Of a stretch of DNA of 64,000 nt, positions 43,822 to 55,469 are shown in pieces; position 1 is the first letter of the stretch, and every line of letters starts with the position of its first letter. This DNA comes from Turritopsis dohrnii. Lineage: Eukaryota > Cnidaria > Hydrozoa > Anthoathecata > Oceaniidae. Location: the NCBI GenBank assembly GCA_027922465.2, contig BQMF02000651.1, positions 1 through 64,000 of the forward strand, read 5' to 3'. Both the position numbers and the translations under genes were made by a program. The notes under the pieces are model-generated. The model searched no databases. It was not told the DNA's origin and saw only the letters and a program-made list of their open reading frames with translations.

Positions 43822-46634
43822 TGTGTTAAGCCAGTTGAAATGAAGGAAAGGCCTATACGTAAGTACCTTCTTACCCAACTTTTTGTTTTCGTCAAAATTA
43901 TTTGAATTTGATCTGATATAATTTTAGATTTCCATATTGAAAGCACAGCAAAACAAGCTAAGGTAGGAAACCTAGCGTTAATATTATTATTCAAATGTTA
44001 TCAAAATATATGCATATTTTATAGTCAAAAACTCTTTGTAGGATGTTAACAAAAGAATACCTTAAGGGAAGAAACTTTCACGGGAATTTAATTCCGTGGT
44101 TGATCAAAATAATTGTTTTAATTGCTTATTATATACTATTGAGCGTACGTATTATTTGAAAGCAGGGTAAATGTATTAGTAAAAACCTTAAAGAAACCAT
44201 TTTTATTTATTGTAATAGTGTACTATTCAAAAGAAGAGGAAACATAAACCCAGTACCTAAAATCAATGACTTCGTTTCAAGAAACAAACAAATACTAAGG
44301 TTTAATTTTGTAATTTCGTGAATTCAGTTTCGCGGACAGCCAATTTTGAAAAATATGGTGGGGATTTAATTTCGCAGATTTCAGCAAAATCTGCATAGTC
44401 TGCGAAATTAAACTCCCGCGAAAATTTCTTCCCTTAAGGTTACTACTGATTTCTTGAAGTACTTATTTGATATCTCACTACAAATCACAATTAAGCTTTA
44501 TTGTTATTTTTTGTTACTACATTTTCTCCATCTAAAATTACTGAAGTCATGTTTATCACTTTTTAAAATCCTTTTGCACAAAATAACAAAGGGAAAAAAT
44601 TGTCGATAGGTATCCAAAACTAAGGGATAGTATAAATTTTGCAACCTTTCTAACCATTGATGTTTAGGAAAAAAAACAAGACTCGCATGAAAATGCTACC
44701 ATTGTTCTTGTAAGTGAACTTTTTTGTTTTTCTGAAGTTAACTGCCATCTCAAGCAAGCCAGATTTAAGATTTCTGTTAAACTTAAAATTAACAGATTTT
44801 TATTTTATTTTCAACTATAAGAAAACTTTCTAAAATTCATTAGTTCATCTTTAGATAGAAAATTCCAAAAATGAAGAGTGTGAACTTTTTCTATTGTTTC
44901 TAATTTAAAATTCAGTAATATGTTTATAGACCAATAAATCAATTTATCATTTTTGAAAATTTGTTTACATATAATCCGAAACAAAAATTGATAATTGATA
45001 ATAAATGGTTATGTTCTTATTTTAAAGGATTTTGGAGATGATTGTGAAGGTAGGCATGTTTTATTGTGTTTTGTTTCAGTTAAAACCCTCTTTCTATTCT
45101 TTCATACAAATAATTACCATTTTTCCTGTATTACCTAGATGTCTTAAAAGATGTTAACCATGATATCTGTAACATGCTTGTACATGATGTAGCAGATGTT
45201 TTGGACAATATATTGGGTAATTAGACACATTTCTATACTAGCATGTAGCTTTAGCTAAAAATGCCCCCGCGCTCAAGCCTTTCAATTTGTACACACAGCA
45301 AGCTATACATTACAAGCTATACAACGGAAACAAAAACAAACAAAACTTTGTTACTTTTTGTGATCTCTTAGGCCTATGTCACACTGATGCTAATATGCCT
45401 TTCAAAAAGTGTAAATAAGGCTTAACAAGTAATATCAGAAAGTACTTGCTTCAAACAAAAGAAATGTGTGAACTGAAACATGAATGCGTATTTTATAATC
45501 AAAGTAAGAAAGATTTGTTAAAGAAATTATGTAAGAGCCAAAAGAAAAAAAAACGTTTTCAAAAAAAAAAATTAAAGCGAAAAATCCATTAGAAATTTGC
45601 GTTTCAAACTTTAATTCAAAACAAAAAATAGCCAACGTTTACATAAAATAGCAAGAAAAAAAATATAAAAAGGTTTTTTATTGATCATGATCACTAGTGG
45701 AGGACAGTTAAAGAAGAAAAACAAGAATTTGTAATATGGCTTTTTTGCATAAAATCCAATTAAAATGGCAAGATCCACCAAAAATCAGTGCATTGAATAA
45801 AATTTATTAAATGAAAGATTTAGAGCTAAAACATATACAAACATAAAATGTATGGTTGGCAAAATTTCAGATTTCAAGCTGTGTTGTTCACTTCACTAAA
45901 ACAACGCAAAAGTAATATAAAAAATGTTTAATTAATTTTAACATACGAACTTTTTAAATAACATAATATAATATAATATAATAGTAAATTAGAAAAGAGA
46001 TACGAAAAAAAATTCTATCTCCCACTTACAGTACCATACTTTTAAACGGGAAAAAAGCAAAGTCAGCTAATAATTGTATACCACCGTGTAACGTCAACAC
46101 GAAAGTTGGAAGATGATGATGAACAAAATCGGAAACTGACTTTCGCCTATCTCGTGAAACTACTATGCCTCCTCGCTCGCTTACGCTCGCTGCAGGGGCA
46201 ATTACATTTTACTATATTCATGTCTTTCTCAAAGTTATTACTTTATTACTGCTCTTGTGTAACATTTTAGATGAAGTTTGTCACTCTGTGTCCACCATAT
46301 CACGCACTGAAACGAAGGTATTTGTCTGAGTCGTATATGATACGGTAGAATTGTAATAATTGTTTATCTATAAAAATAGAGAAAACTTATATTTTCTAGG
46401 AAGATCTGAATTCTTTTAATCAAGAAAATGCTCAAGTGAGTCTGCTGACCTATAATCATTAAATCTATATTAGATTCATTAATATTCAAGTAAAAAGTTA
46501 TTTTAAATTATTTTTCTGTCTTAAAACTCTTAGTAAAATATGTTTTTTAACCCAAAAATTAGGTTTCAATAATTAATGACTCTGGCTTGTTATTGGATTC
46601 TGATCTGAATGTACGAGATATCGAAGAATCAATG
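43822..46634 (+). CDS. Gene 1, acidic linker microexons
   Basis: Eight or more small exons can be joined in phase: 43822-43858 (CVKPVEMKERPI), 43928-43962 (HIESTAKQAK), 44668-44709 (EKKQDSHENATIVL), 45028-45049, 45139-45216 (DVNHDICNMLVHDVADVL), 46271-46317 (DEVCHSVSTISRTETK), 46401-46436 and 46563-46634 (VSIINDSGLLLDSDLN). All have AG acceptors and GT donors. The last is related to gene 2 exon 60244-60339 (VDPINDSGFQLDADM). The segment is likely a disordered, acidic linker between the SET and zinc-finger/recombinase parts. Joins rest on splice signals and phase alone; expression data are lacking. Confidence 0.65.
44060..44439. mobile_element. MITE with CCTTAAGGGAAGAAA ends
   Basis: Left CCTTAAGGGAAGAAA and right TTTCTTCCCTTAAGG are inverted, followed inward by CACGGGAATTTAATT and its near complement. 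TA precedes the left end and TT follows the right, so a TA target duplication has probably decayed on one side. It lies in a linker intron of gene 1. Confidence 0.8.
45217..46270. other. Linker intron, AT-rich
   Basis: There is a short (TAATA)n microsatellite at about 45963-45985 and a GCTCGCTTACGCTCGCTGC patch near 46174. No gene is supported. Confidence 0.4.
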
Positions 46635-46710
46635 GTGAGCAATTACTTCTTATTACTGATGGAATGTGATAGAAACTGTTTTATTGTTATAAGTTCTTTA
46701 TTGCATACAG

Positions 46711-48382
46711 GAGAACATCCAACATACATATGAAAATGTGAAGAAAAAAAAAAGAAGAAGAAAGAACTACAACAGACCCAAAAGATTGTGTGTTTTCTGC
46801 CGTAAATTGCAGAGTAATAGCAAATTATCTAGGCACATACGGTTATGCCACAAAAATGAACCCAGAGTAAATGAGGCTATGGGAATGGGTAAAAAGGATA
46901 GAGTGCTAATGTTCAAATCTTTCCGTAGAGAAGGAATCCTTCTTGTTAACAAGGAAGAGGCAAAGAAGGAGCAACCAAATTACCAAAGAGAAAAAAGTGC
47001 TAAAAAATGGATAAACTTGAAGTTTTGTGGTGGTTGTAATGGGTTTATCGGATCACGAGGTTTCAGTAGGCATTTGCAAAATTGTCAACCTAACAGTTGC
47101 AAAAAGAGTATTTCTGTTGATGTTACTTCATTTGAGCACCCTACTATTCCAATGGATGATGATTTCAAAAAGAATATTCTGGATAAATTAAGAAAAAATG
47201 AGGTTGGGAATGTCTGTCGCAAGGATGAAACAATATTGAAGATTGGAATCATGTTTTACGGAAAGGTTAAAAGAAAGACTGACAAGAGAGTGCAAGTAAG
47301 AAAATCAGTAAGACTGGATATTCGAAGACTTGGCAATCTGTATTTTGTTTTTTTGCAACAAGAAAATCGGGTAAAAGTTTATGGTAATTCTGCTGACATG
47401 TTTTTACGGAAAAACTTTAACCCCTTGAAAGTTGCAATTGAATCGTATTCAACGTCAGAATCGGGTGAAGTAAAGCCTGGGTTGAAGCAAAACATTTTGT
47501 ATTTAATCAAAAGGTCAGCTAAAGCATTGAAAGCAATGATGTTAACTGAAGACAAAGATGATGCAGCTAAAGAAATAGACAATTTTGTTGAAGTTTTTGA
47601 GTTATTTGAGGATTTCATCTTTGCTGATGCAGAATATGAATTAAACAAACGTAGGCAGATTAAGTTGAGACGTCCAGGGAAACTGCCGCAAGAGGAAGAC
47701 ATTGCATGTGTAAGGAATTATGTTCTGGAAAAGTTACAACTCAAAAATTATGATGCGTACACAATTTGGGATGAAGCAGATTTTGTTGAGGTCAGAGATT
47801 GCGCTGTCACTAGGCTCACTTTGCTTAATGCACGCCGTGGGGGTGAGCCTGCCAGATTGACTATCTCAGAATGGAGAGATGGTACCTCTAATCAATGGAT
47901 TGACCAGCAGCGACTAAAGCATTTTGATGAAATCGATCAAACTTTAGTCAATAAATTGAAAGTGACGTATATAACAGGGAAAGGGAATAATCATCTTGTT
48001 CCCTTGCTTGTGCCTAATGACACAACAAAAGCCCTAGAAAAGCTTGCTGATAAAGATGTCAGAATCCAAGCTGGTGTCCCAGAAGGTAACGAATATCTAT
48101 TTGCAAGTACAAGAGGATCTGAAGATCATGTATCAGGATGGCATTCCTTGAATCGTGTTTGTTCAAAGCTAGAGTTGAAAGAACCAAACAACATTAAGGC
48201 AACTACCAATCGACATAGGATTAGTACGCTATTTGCTGCTATGGATTTAAATGAAGCTGATAGAGATCATTTTTATCGTCATATGGGTCATTCTAAAAAC
48301 ATCAACACTCAGATCTATCAAGCCCCGTTGGCAATCATGGAAGTGACAAAAATCGGGAAACATTTAATGGACATAGATACAG
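46711..48382 (+). CDS. Gene 1, zinc fingers and tyrosine-recombinase domain exon
   Basis: One exon of about 557 codons follows the acceptor CATACAG (46710) and leaves at ACAG/GTACTC (48382). After a lysine-arginine stretch, CVFCRKLQSNSKLSRHIRLCH and CGGCNGFIGSRGFSRHLQNC form two C2H2-like fingers. The C-terminal half has a phage-integrase (YR) layout: LTLLNARRGGEPARL (box-I Arg), YITGKGNNHLVPLL (beta-hairpin Lys), TTNRHRIST (box-II Arg, with Thr where His is usual), HMGHSKN (His) and TQIYQAP (nucleophile Tyr). The first finger keeps its Cys and His ligands. If unspliced, the frame would run to 48423. Gene 2 carries the same unit split into three exons. Confidence 0.85.
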
Positions 48383-48689
48383 GTACTCTGCAACTTTCAT
48401 TTTTAACTGTCAATGATGTTTGATATTGATGATTAGCAAAGATATCACCAATAGTTTATAATAGTTATATCACCAGTTGTTAGATGATATTGTGTCATTT
48501 CTGTGTCCACTTTGTGAAATATTGTGTTGATGTGAATGTAATGTGACACTGACACCATTGATAAACCAGAACACTACTGGTACTTATTCATTATATATGA
48601 TTATGGGAAGTTGTAGTTCTGTGATTAAGGAATGATATTGAAGCATTAGACAAAACAAACAGTACTATATTTTTTGAATAATGTTCTAG
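48383..48689. other. Intron after the YR exon
   Basis: This lies between the donor at 48383 and the acceptor TTCTAG at 48689. Read-through of the YR frame would add 13 residues and stop at 48423. Confidence 0.5.
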
Positions 48690-50175
48690 GAGACACTTCC
48701 ATTGATGAATCTGTTGCCCTCAAGATTGCTGCTGATAAGAAGCTGATAGAATCATCAGGTGAGGTTTTCGGAAATTAGAAACGTTTACTTCTTAAAAGTC
48801 TCAGCGAAACATCAAGAAACCCTTTAACTAAGTGCCATAAAATCTTTTGAAAGACAGTCAATAAGACCACACTCAAAAGCAGGGCTAATGAAGGTTTAAT
48901 GTCAACAGAGAATTGTCCCAACTAGCTACTAAACAGCTTAATCACAAGTATGGCATTGGAAAATATTACAAATGAATTCATTCTTCAAAAAATTACAATA
49001 CGGCAATAAAGTTTCCCCTTACCATTTTTACCTACAGAGAAAATATCCGAGATAAAAGAAGATGCTCGTAAAGCCTGTTTATCCGAGGGGACCGAGGTTG
49101 TTACTAGTAGGAAATTATCCACTGTCGAATCAAAAGGTGAGATAGCAAAAATGATGCTATGAATAATTGGTATTAATTAAATGCACTTTCTTCCTTTAAA
49201 TTGCATATTTTTAATTACGATTTTCATCTTTAGAAAAAAAATTAAAACCAATAACAACGCCACTGTTATCTGCAGAGAAAATATCCGAGATAAAAGAAGA
49301 TGCTCGTAAAGCCTGTTTATCCGAGGGGACCGAGGTTGTTACTGGTAGGAAATTATCCACTGTCGAATCAAAAGGTGAGATAGCAAAAATGATGCTATGG
49401 AATAATAGGGTATTAGTTAAATGCACTTTCTTCCTTTAAATTGCAAATTTTTGATTACGATTTTCATCTTTAGAAAAAAAATTAAAACCAATAACAACGC
49501 CACTGTTATCTGGAGAGAAAATATCTGAGGTGATAGAAGATGCTCGTAAAGCCTGTTTATCCGAGGGGACCGAGGTTGTTACTAGTAGGAAATTATCCAC
49601 TGTCGAATCAAAAGGTGAGATAGCAAAAATGATGCTATGGAATAATAGGGTATTAGTTAAATGTACTTTCTTCCTTTAAGTTGCATATTTTTAACTACGA
49701 TTTTCATCTTTAGAAAAAAAATTAAAAACAATAACAACGCCACTGTTATCTGCAGAGAAAATATCCGAGATAAAAGAAGATGCTCGTAAAGCCTGTTTAT
49801 CCGAGGGGACCGAGGTTGTTACTAGTAGGAAATTATCCACTGTCGAATCAAAAGGTGAGATAGCAAAAATGATGCTATGGAATAATAGGGTATTAGTTAA
49901 ATGCACTTTCTTCCTTTAAATTGGATATTTTTAATTACGATTTTCATTTTTAGAAAAAAGAAGCAAAATCGATAAAAACGTTATGAAGAGAAAGTTGCCC
50001 AGATTTGACAATAACGAGAAAGCTCCCTCTGTTGAAGCAATAGGTGAAATTAATTTTCTGAATGAGTTATTACTAAATAGTAGAACGTTTTTAGTAGAAC
50101 AATTTTCACAGTGTTTTGTAGCTTCAAAAAAGCCTTATGTTCTTCGAAAGCGTGTATGTTTCACGGAAAAAACTG
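48690..50175 (+). CDS. Gene 1, linker exons with tandem exon array
   Basis: Exons are 48690-48758 (SIDESVALKIAADKKLIES), 49038-49136, 49234-49374, 49474-49614, 49714-49854, 49954-50043 and 50122-50175. All symmetric exons are phase 1 to phase 1, so any number keeps the frame. The array exons encode KISEIKEDARKACLSEGTEV followed by VTSRKLSTVESKG, with small changes (IKED to VIED, TSRK to TGRK). The last exon (KKPYVLRKRVCFTEKT) matches gene 2 exon 57888-57941 in length (54 bases) and in its KPYxLRKR core. This is a charged, probably flexible linker. Confidence 0.75.
49142..49953 (+). repeat. ~240-bp tandem duplication of an exon plus intron
   Basis: The unit contains the 141-base exon and about 100 bases of intron. 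Exon starts at 49234, 49474 and 49714 are exactly 240 apart. The intron parts (ATGATGCTATGGAATAATAGG, CACTTTCTTCCTTTAA) are nearly identical between copies, so expansion is recent. A shorter first copy of the exon (49038-49136) lacks the leading KKLKPITTPLLSA part. Confidence 0.93.
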
Positions 50176-50592
50176 GTATGTACTCAAATTTTTAGTATCT
50201 TATTGAAACGAATTTTTGTTAATCGAAGTTTTCTTCTGAGAAAGGTTTCTATATCATAAATAGGTCTTTATTTGACACGTATTATTGGCTCAAACTCTAA
50301 TTTATTTTTTAATTTCTTTGATTTTTAAGTTCACAAGATTCTTAATGTTTTTGAACAAAACAACTTTCTTTTCCTTTCTTTTCTTCGAAAATACAAAATG
50401 CAATGTTCATAACTCTCTCACTTGAAAAATATTCCAGGCAACTAATTTTTAGATGAAAAGCGTTCATATTGAGTGATACTTCGTGCGATTTAGAAATTTT
50501 TTGTGCGAAAATTGGTATTTGCTGTTATATTGCTGTTGTATAGCTGTTTAATCAATGTACTTTCTATTGAAATATTTTAATATTAATATAAG
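50176..50592. other. Gene 1 intron
   Basis: AT-rich intron without supported features. Confidence 0.5.
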
Positions 50593-51307
50593 ATCAAAAT
50601 GAGTCTGCAGAGTCTACCGAGGACGAAGATTTTGTTCCTGACAACGAAGGTTTGTGAATCTTTTTGCTTCCAATGTTATTGCGATATTCTACACTAAATC
50701 TACCATTAATTTCTACAAGGTTTTGATTTCTTAAGCATTACACGTACGTAAAAGTCGTGTAAAGCATTAAGGATCATTAAATGTGAGCAGAATTTTCAAA
50801 ATGTGACCTATGCCTCAATCTGAAAATTCCATAATGGCTCCCCCAACGTAATTTCTTTCAGAGGAAGCCTTAACGGAAGAAGAGTTTGAAGAAGATATTA
50901 AAAAGTTAAAAGGTTTGTACTTTTCATGTTCCCTTCCACGAAAATGTAACATTAAATGGGGACACAATCTCCTTATCACTGCTATAATTATCTTGCAGTT
51001 GGTCGAGGAAAAGGCACAATATGGAGAAGAAAAGAAGTAGAAGATGCTTTCTTCAAGAAGTTCATAGGATTCATCCGTAGAACTGAGAAAAATCCCATGC
51101 CCAGTAAGGACACGATTTTATAATTGCATAAACTATAATTATTTTTATGCTTGTGTTATCATTGTAGGTCAGCAATCTATGAAAGATTTTGTCAACCACT
51201 TTAACTTAAACGCCAAGTGGGAAATAATCCGGAACAAGATAAATAACGAGCGAAGTAAACACGATCGAATGGTAAATGCTCGAAAACAGCAATTGGGACT
51301 ACCTTAA
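50593..51307 (+). CDS. Gene 1, acidic exons and conserved C-terminal domain
   Basis: Exons are 50593-50649 (ESAESTEDEDFVPDNE), 50862-50912 (EEALTEEEFEEDIKKLK), 50999-51103 and 51168-51307. The last two form a basic domain: IWRRKEVEDAFFKKFIGFIR, then an intron inside KNPMPS, then FNLNAKWEIIRNKINNERSK and the stop. The W and helix spacing suggest a Myb/SANT-like or other small helical DNA-binding fold, but this is only a guess. Gene 2 has the same domain with the intron at the same PMPS codon (57318-57413 and 56771-56912), which strongly supports the exon calls and the shared C-terminus. Confidence 0.8.
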
Positions 51308-51498
51308 AGTGTGCAAATTTCCCAAAGCATGCTTTTAGTTTTTGGATTATATTTTTCTGACAAATCATTACCATTAAACTATGAAAACACTTACGAAAGT
51401 ATTTAAACACTACCCGTGACACATTTGACAACGCTTACATCGTAAAAGTCTGATGGTAACGATTGTCAGACGAATATATTTTGTTTGTTTTGTAGTTA
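51308..51498 (+). other. Gene 1 3' untranslated region
   Basis: This lies between the stop codon and the left end of the inverted-repeat unit. No clear AATAAA was found close by. The presumed polyadenylation site could lie in the insert. Confidence 0.35.
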
Positions 51499-52371
51499 CC
51501 TTATCGGCCCTTATTACTCCGACCTCTTTTACGCCGGCCCTAATTTAACGCCGGCCCCTTTTACGCCGGCCCTAATTACGCCAGAGGCCATTTTTGTCCT
51601 TACGCCAAATAGGGCCGTGTATAACGCCAAGGAGAAGGGAGGGAAATTTTTATTTTTTTCTATGTGCTTTTGTGCTTTTTTTTCTCTCAATATAAACAGA
51701 TAATCGTATATTAGTGTATACAGCTTGGACTTTTTGGTAATGTTGTACGATAATTTTTTGAGCGATTTACCCCTCGGTAGAAGGAAGTAAAAGTGACTGC
51801 ATTTGTTTAGTTTTCTCATTTCTTTTGTTTTTAAAAGTTTTTGTTTATATTCTACGCAAGTGAAACAATTGAAGCTATACATCATGTTGCCAATTCAATG
51901 CTTTAACCCCTCTACCTTCATTTTTAGGCTTCTTGAACCAATATTTGCCGTAAATTTTCGAAAAAATCGAAACAAAAATTAACGCCGCTTTTGAGTCGAA
52001 AACTCAAAATTTTGGCCCCTTTAACGCCGGCCCTTTTTACGCCGGCCTTTCTTACGCCAAAGGCCAAAAAATGTTTTTTTTTTGTTTTTTTGAACACACA
52101 AACGATATATTTTTATCCCATGGGATGACTTCCACTTAGAGGCGGGCCAGCCTTTCAGAAAAAAATACAAATTGTTCTTCCCAATCACAATTGGTCGTGG
52201 AGAGCGTTGGGAAACGACAAAAAAGCTTCATGGTAAGTTTCCGATCAGTGCAACAGCATCGACGATGTTCAGATCGGATTCGCTGATGATAACAGGTCTC
52301 CTCATCGAGCAGGTGCCTCTGATACACAATACGGTTGATCTGACTAGTGCGAATGATAGCTTGGTATGTAG

Positions 52372-55300
52372 CTAGTTCGAGATCACACTGTAAGGGAGGT
52401 TCTTTTTCTCCGACAACATCATACCAAGTGCACGAACAAAGCTTTCACACTCGCGTCCCATGCCTCCAGTAGCTGCAAACACAAGTGGTGTGAAGGATCC
52501 ACCTTCCACATCGATGATACGGCGGTTGTATTGCCGTTTTTTCTCGGATTCGTTAGAAGCAAATGAAGATTTTAGGCCTTGAGTCGCATACCGCTGAGCG
52601 TATGGGTTGAAAACCCGAATGTCGAAAAATGATCTTTGACCCCTGACCCAAAACCCTCTTGCGCTAACGTCTGATCTGGCTGCATCTGAGGTGATGGATG
52701 CTATTCCTAGTTGTTCTCCGGTAAGTTGCTCAAGTTCCGGTTCTATTTTAACGTCTTTGCAAACTTCGTTGACCATCTCTGCAATTGTGTCTCTCAGTTC
52801 GTTGTGACGTTGGTACACAAATCCACCTTTCGGGCAGGATAATGCGTGTTCTACCGTGAAGGTTTTGCTGCATGCACAGTGTGATGGTAGAAACTTCATT
52901 GACCATCGGTATCGTGTTGCTATCGCATCGAAAAATTCCCGTTTGGTGAGAAGGAAATTTTCAGAAGCAACAGGTAGCGCTGTCAGCCAGCTCGATGCTC
53001 CTGGTTGCTGTGCCAAATCGTTCGCCTTGACTTGAAGTGATGACATTTCTGCTCTGATTAAATTCAGCTTCTTGGCGTTGTAACTGTCAAAGGAATGCTT
53101 TTTGACAGATTCGTTGCCGTTGCTTTTACCCTGACTTACTATGTCCTTTATCAGGGAGTTACACATCTTTAGTGAAGCCTGGTGTATCATATCACCCATT
53201 TCAGCTAAATCTGGAACTACAAGGCCACCAAGTTTCACAGGAAGTGATAACAGCTTTCGTTCTAACTCGCTGCAGATGTGTCCTTCAGTCAGCGATGGTA
53301 TGAGGTGGTGTCGGATTGGTTGTTCAACCGCTTGCAGTTCGTCGCCAATGTCCTTCATCACCCTTATGTGGTAGTTGAATTTACTTATGAACCCTCCGGT
53401 AAAAGCGGCATACACCGCATGTGGTTCTGATTTGGCAATTTCACTCATCACCTGGTTTATCCAAGTTGAACATACTTTCTTTGCGTAACTGCGCTTAAAT
53501 TGTGCTGTACCGACAACACCTCCGAGGTACTTGTGACCAGATGTCGAAATAATTACGTCAATCCCTCGGAAGATCCTGCGTACTTCTTCTTCTCGTTCTG
53601 GTTTGATAATCAACCAGGACTTAATTGCTTTTGGATAGTGTCCCAGCATAGGGCCGTATTTGCAAATATTTTCCCACCAATCTCGAAGTCTCAAAGCTTT
53701 CCCGACTCCAGCTAAATCATCTGCAAACGCCACGTGACTGTCGTCGACAGTTATTATGAAGTCCAATAGGAGCGTTATTCCGACGGCATAGATCGGCATC
53801 GCCATCGGGTCACCTTGTGTCGTTCCTTCGTCAGACTTCAGCTCTTGACCTCCGAGAACAAAAAGCCTCGATGGATTTCTATAGCAGTTTTCGACGTAGA
53901 TTGCAGGATATATAAATTTGATGTTGTGTAAGAGCACTTTCCTGTTAAGAACGTTTGTTTGTTTGTTTGTTTGTTTGTTTGTTTGAAATTTATTCTAAGT
54001 CGGATGACAAATATACGTTGAAAGCGTTGGATGCGTCTAGTAGAAGAATAGCGTCGGAACTTTCCTCTTCAAAAATTTTGTTCATGGCGTGGACTGCTGC
54101 CTCGCATCCAGATTTTTGTCCAGCACATAGTTGCAACGGACTTGCAGCAGAAACGATAATGATCACTTTTCCAATAATCCTTCGCAGGATCTCCCCAATT
54201 CCGATCGGGCGTATACCGGGTGATTTATTCAGTGGTATCAAAGGACAGGCAAGGTATGCTTCCAAAGATCTTTCGTCCTGGTTGATGAGTACAAACTTTC
54301 GTCATCGCCGCAACAGCTCCTCTAAGGTCGTTTCCAACTTTGCCGAAACATCTGGACGCTAAAATTCGTCGCCATCCATCAGAGTCTAGACCCGATGGTC
54401 CAGCCGCCACTTTTGTTTTCAGTGCCGCTTTCATCACAGCATTTTCATCAATTTCATCAAAAATGATATTCTCCAAGGATGGAACATCACCATTCAGCAA
54501 TACTTCTTTTTCAGCTTCTTTCCTGTCCGGGTGAAGTTTTTTCATCTCAACAATACCAGTGGAAGGATGTTCATCTAGGAGTCGTAGAGCTGCTTGAACG
54601 TTCCCTTTCATCATGTGCTTTGCGAACCGCTTACTGAGACTTTCCTTTGATTCAGTTTTCAGAGAATGCATGCGTTGTTGAATAACTCTTGCTTCACGGA
54701 TTAGCTGATCAAAATTTCCCTCGGACCATAAATTTAAGCGTCGCCCAAAGAGTTCACTATGTTCTTTAGATTTCGAGCGATTATGTGATTTCTGTAGTAA
54801 AAGCGCCGGCATACACATCAAGGCTTTTAGAGATATAAGGGATATATCCTGTGATTTTCCAGTCCAACATTTAATCAAGCAAGTCATTTCTGTAATAAAA
54901 GCTTTTCCAGCTTTTCCGGAAGGAAGCAAGAATATGTTCTTCCTAAAGTGAACAATCTCCTCGTAGCAGGCATTGATGGTTTGTTTCAGATCTCGGGCGT
55001 CAAGTTTACCCCATACACAAACATATTCATCAGGATAAGAGTCTGTTCGGATTTGCGCCGATGGACAAGACATTGAAACAGTGTTTTCAGTGCTTTTGAC
55101 CGTTGACGTCAATGGAATGGCTTCTTTGTTTTGGTTGCTTTTCTCCTCACAAAATTTTTGATGGTTTGTTCTCCCCGATTTTGTTGTAAATTGTCTGTCA
55201 CATACGGAACATGAAAACATTGGTTGTAAGGATGGAAGAATCTTCGGGTCGTTATCCGATTCGGCTCTTTTCTTTTGATTTTGATCTTGTAAGGTTCCAG

Positions 55301-55469
55301 AAAAACTTCCACTTGGGTTATGGATTTTCTGTGTATGCGTAAGGTTTGTTGGTGCTATGTTCGCATTGTTCTTTCCAGTTCCAACCCCCCCCCCCTCCCC
55401 CTCAGTGAAACATCTGGTATTTGTGGAGGTGTCGGCAAAGGATATCCGTTTGTTACCGACATAGAACAT
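52372..55469 (-). pseudogene. Reverse transcriptase with C2H2 finger and restriction-like endonuclease region, broken
   Basis: Frame 1 (55469-54225) has one C2H2 finger (CSVCDRQFTTKSGRTNHQKFC) and a long helical part to AAGPSGLDSDGWRRIL (RT start). A single-base frameshift near 54280 leads to frame 2 (54265-53990) with [20 protein letters not shown] and LLLDASNAF (motif A). A short insert at about 53940-54000 breaks the frame. Frame 3 (53937-52372) continues with GTTQGDPMAMPIYA, VAFADDLAGVG (FADD box), a CCHC-like CAC-x11-H-x4-C segment, and GFWVRGQRSFFDIRVFNPYA, read as a PD-(D/E)XK-type nuclease core. It ends FTPLVFAATGGMGRE. Non-LTR elements with such tails belong to R2/R4-like groups; placement here is tentative. 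Confidence 0.82.
53938..54000 (-). mobile_element. Tiny retroelement 3' end with (CAAA)n tail
   Basis: Read on the minus strand, about 60 bases (TATATTTGTCATCCGACTTAG, AATAAATTT and a CAAA repeat of about seven units) sit between motif A and the next conserved part of the reverse transcriptase. ACG occurs on both sides of the insert and may be a short target duplication. The form is that of a severely 5'-truncated LINE or SINE copy. Confidence 0.65.

Noticed and set aside
46200..46260. CpG-rich patch as a promoter for the recombinase part
   Set aside because: It is short, lies in a linker intron, and in-phase exons upstream argue for a longer transcript.
48383..48423. C-terminus of gene 1 at 48423
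   Set aside because: A donor at 48382 matches the gene 2 exon end in position and phase, and downstream exons homologous to gene 2 continue to 51307.
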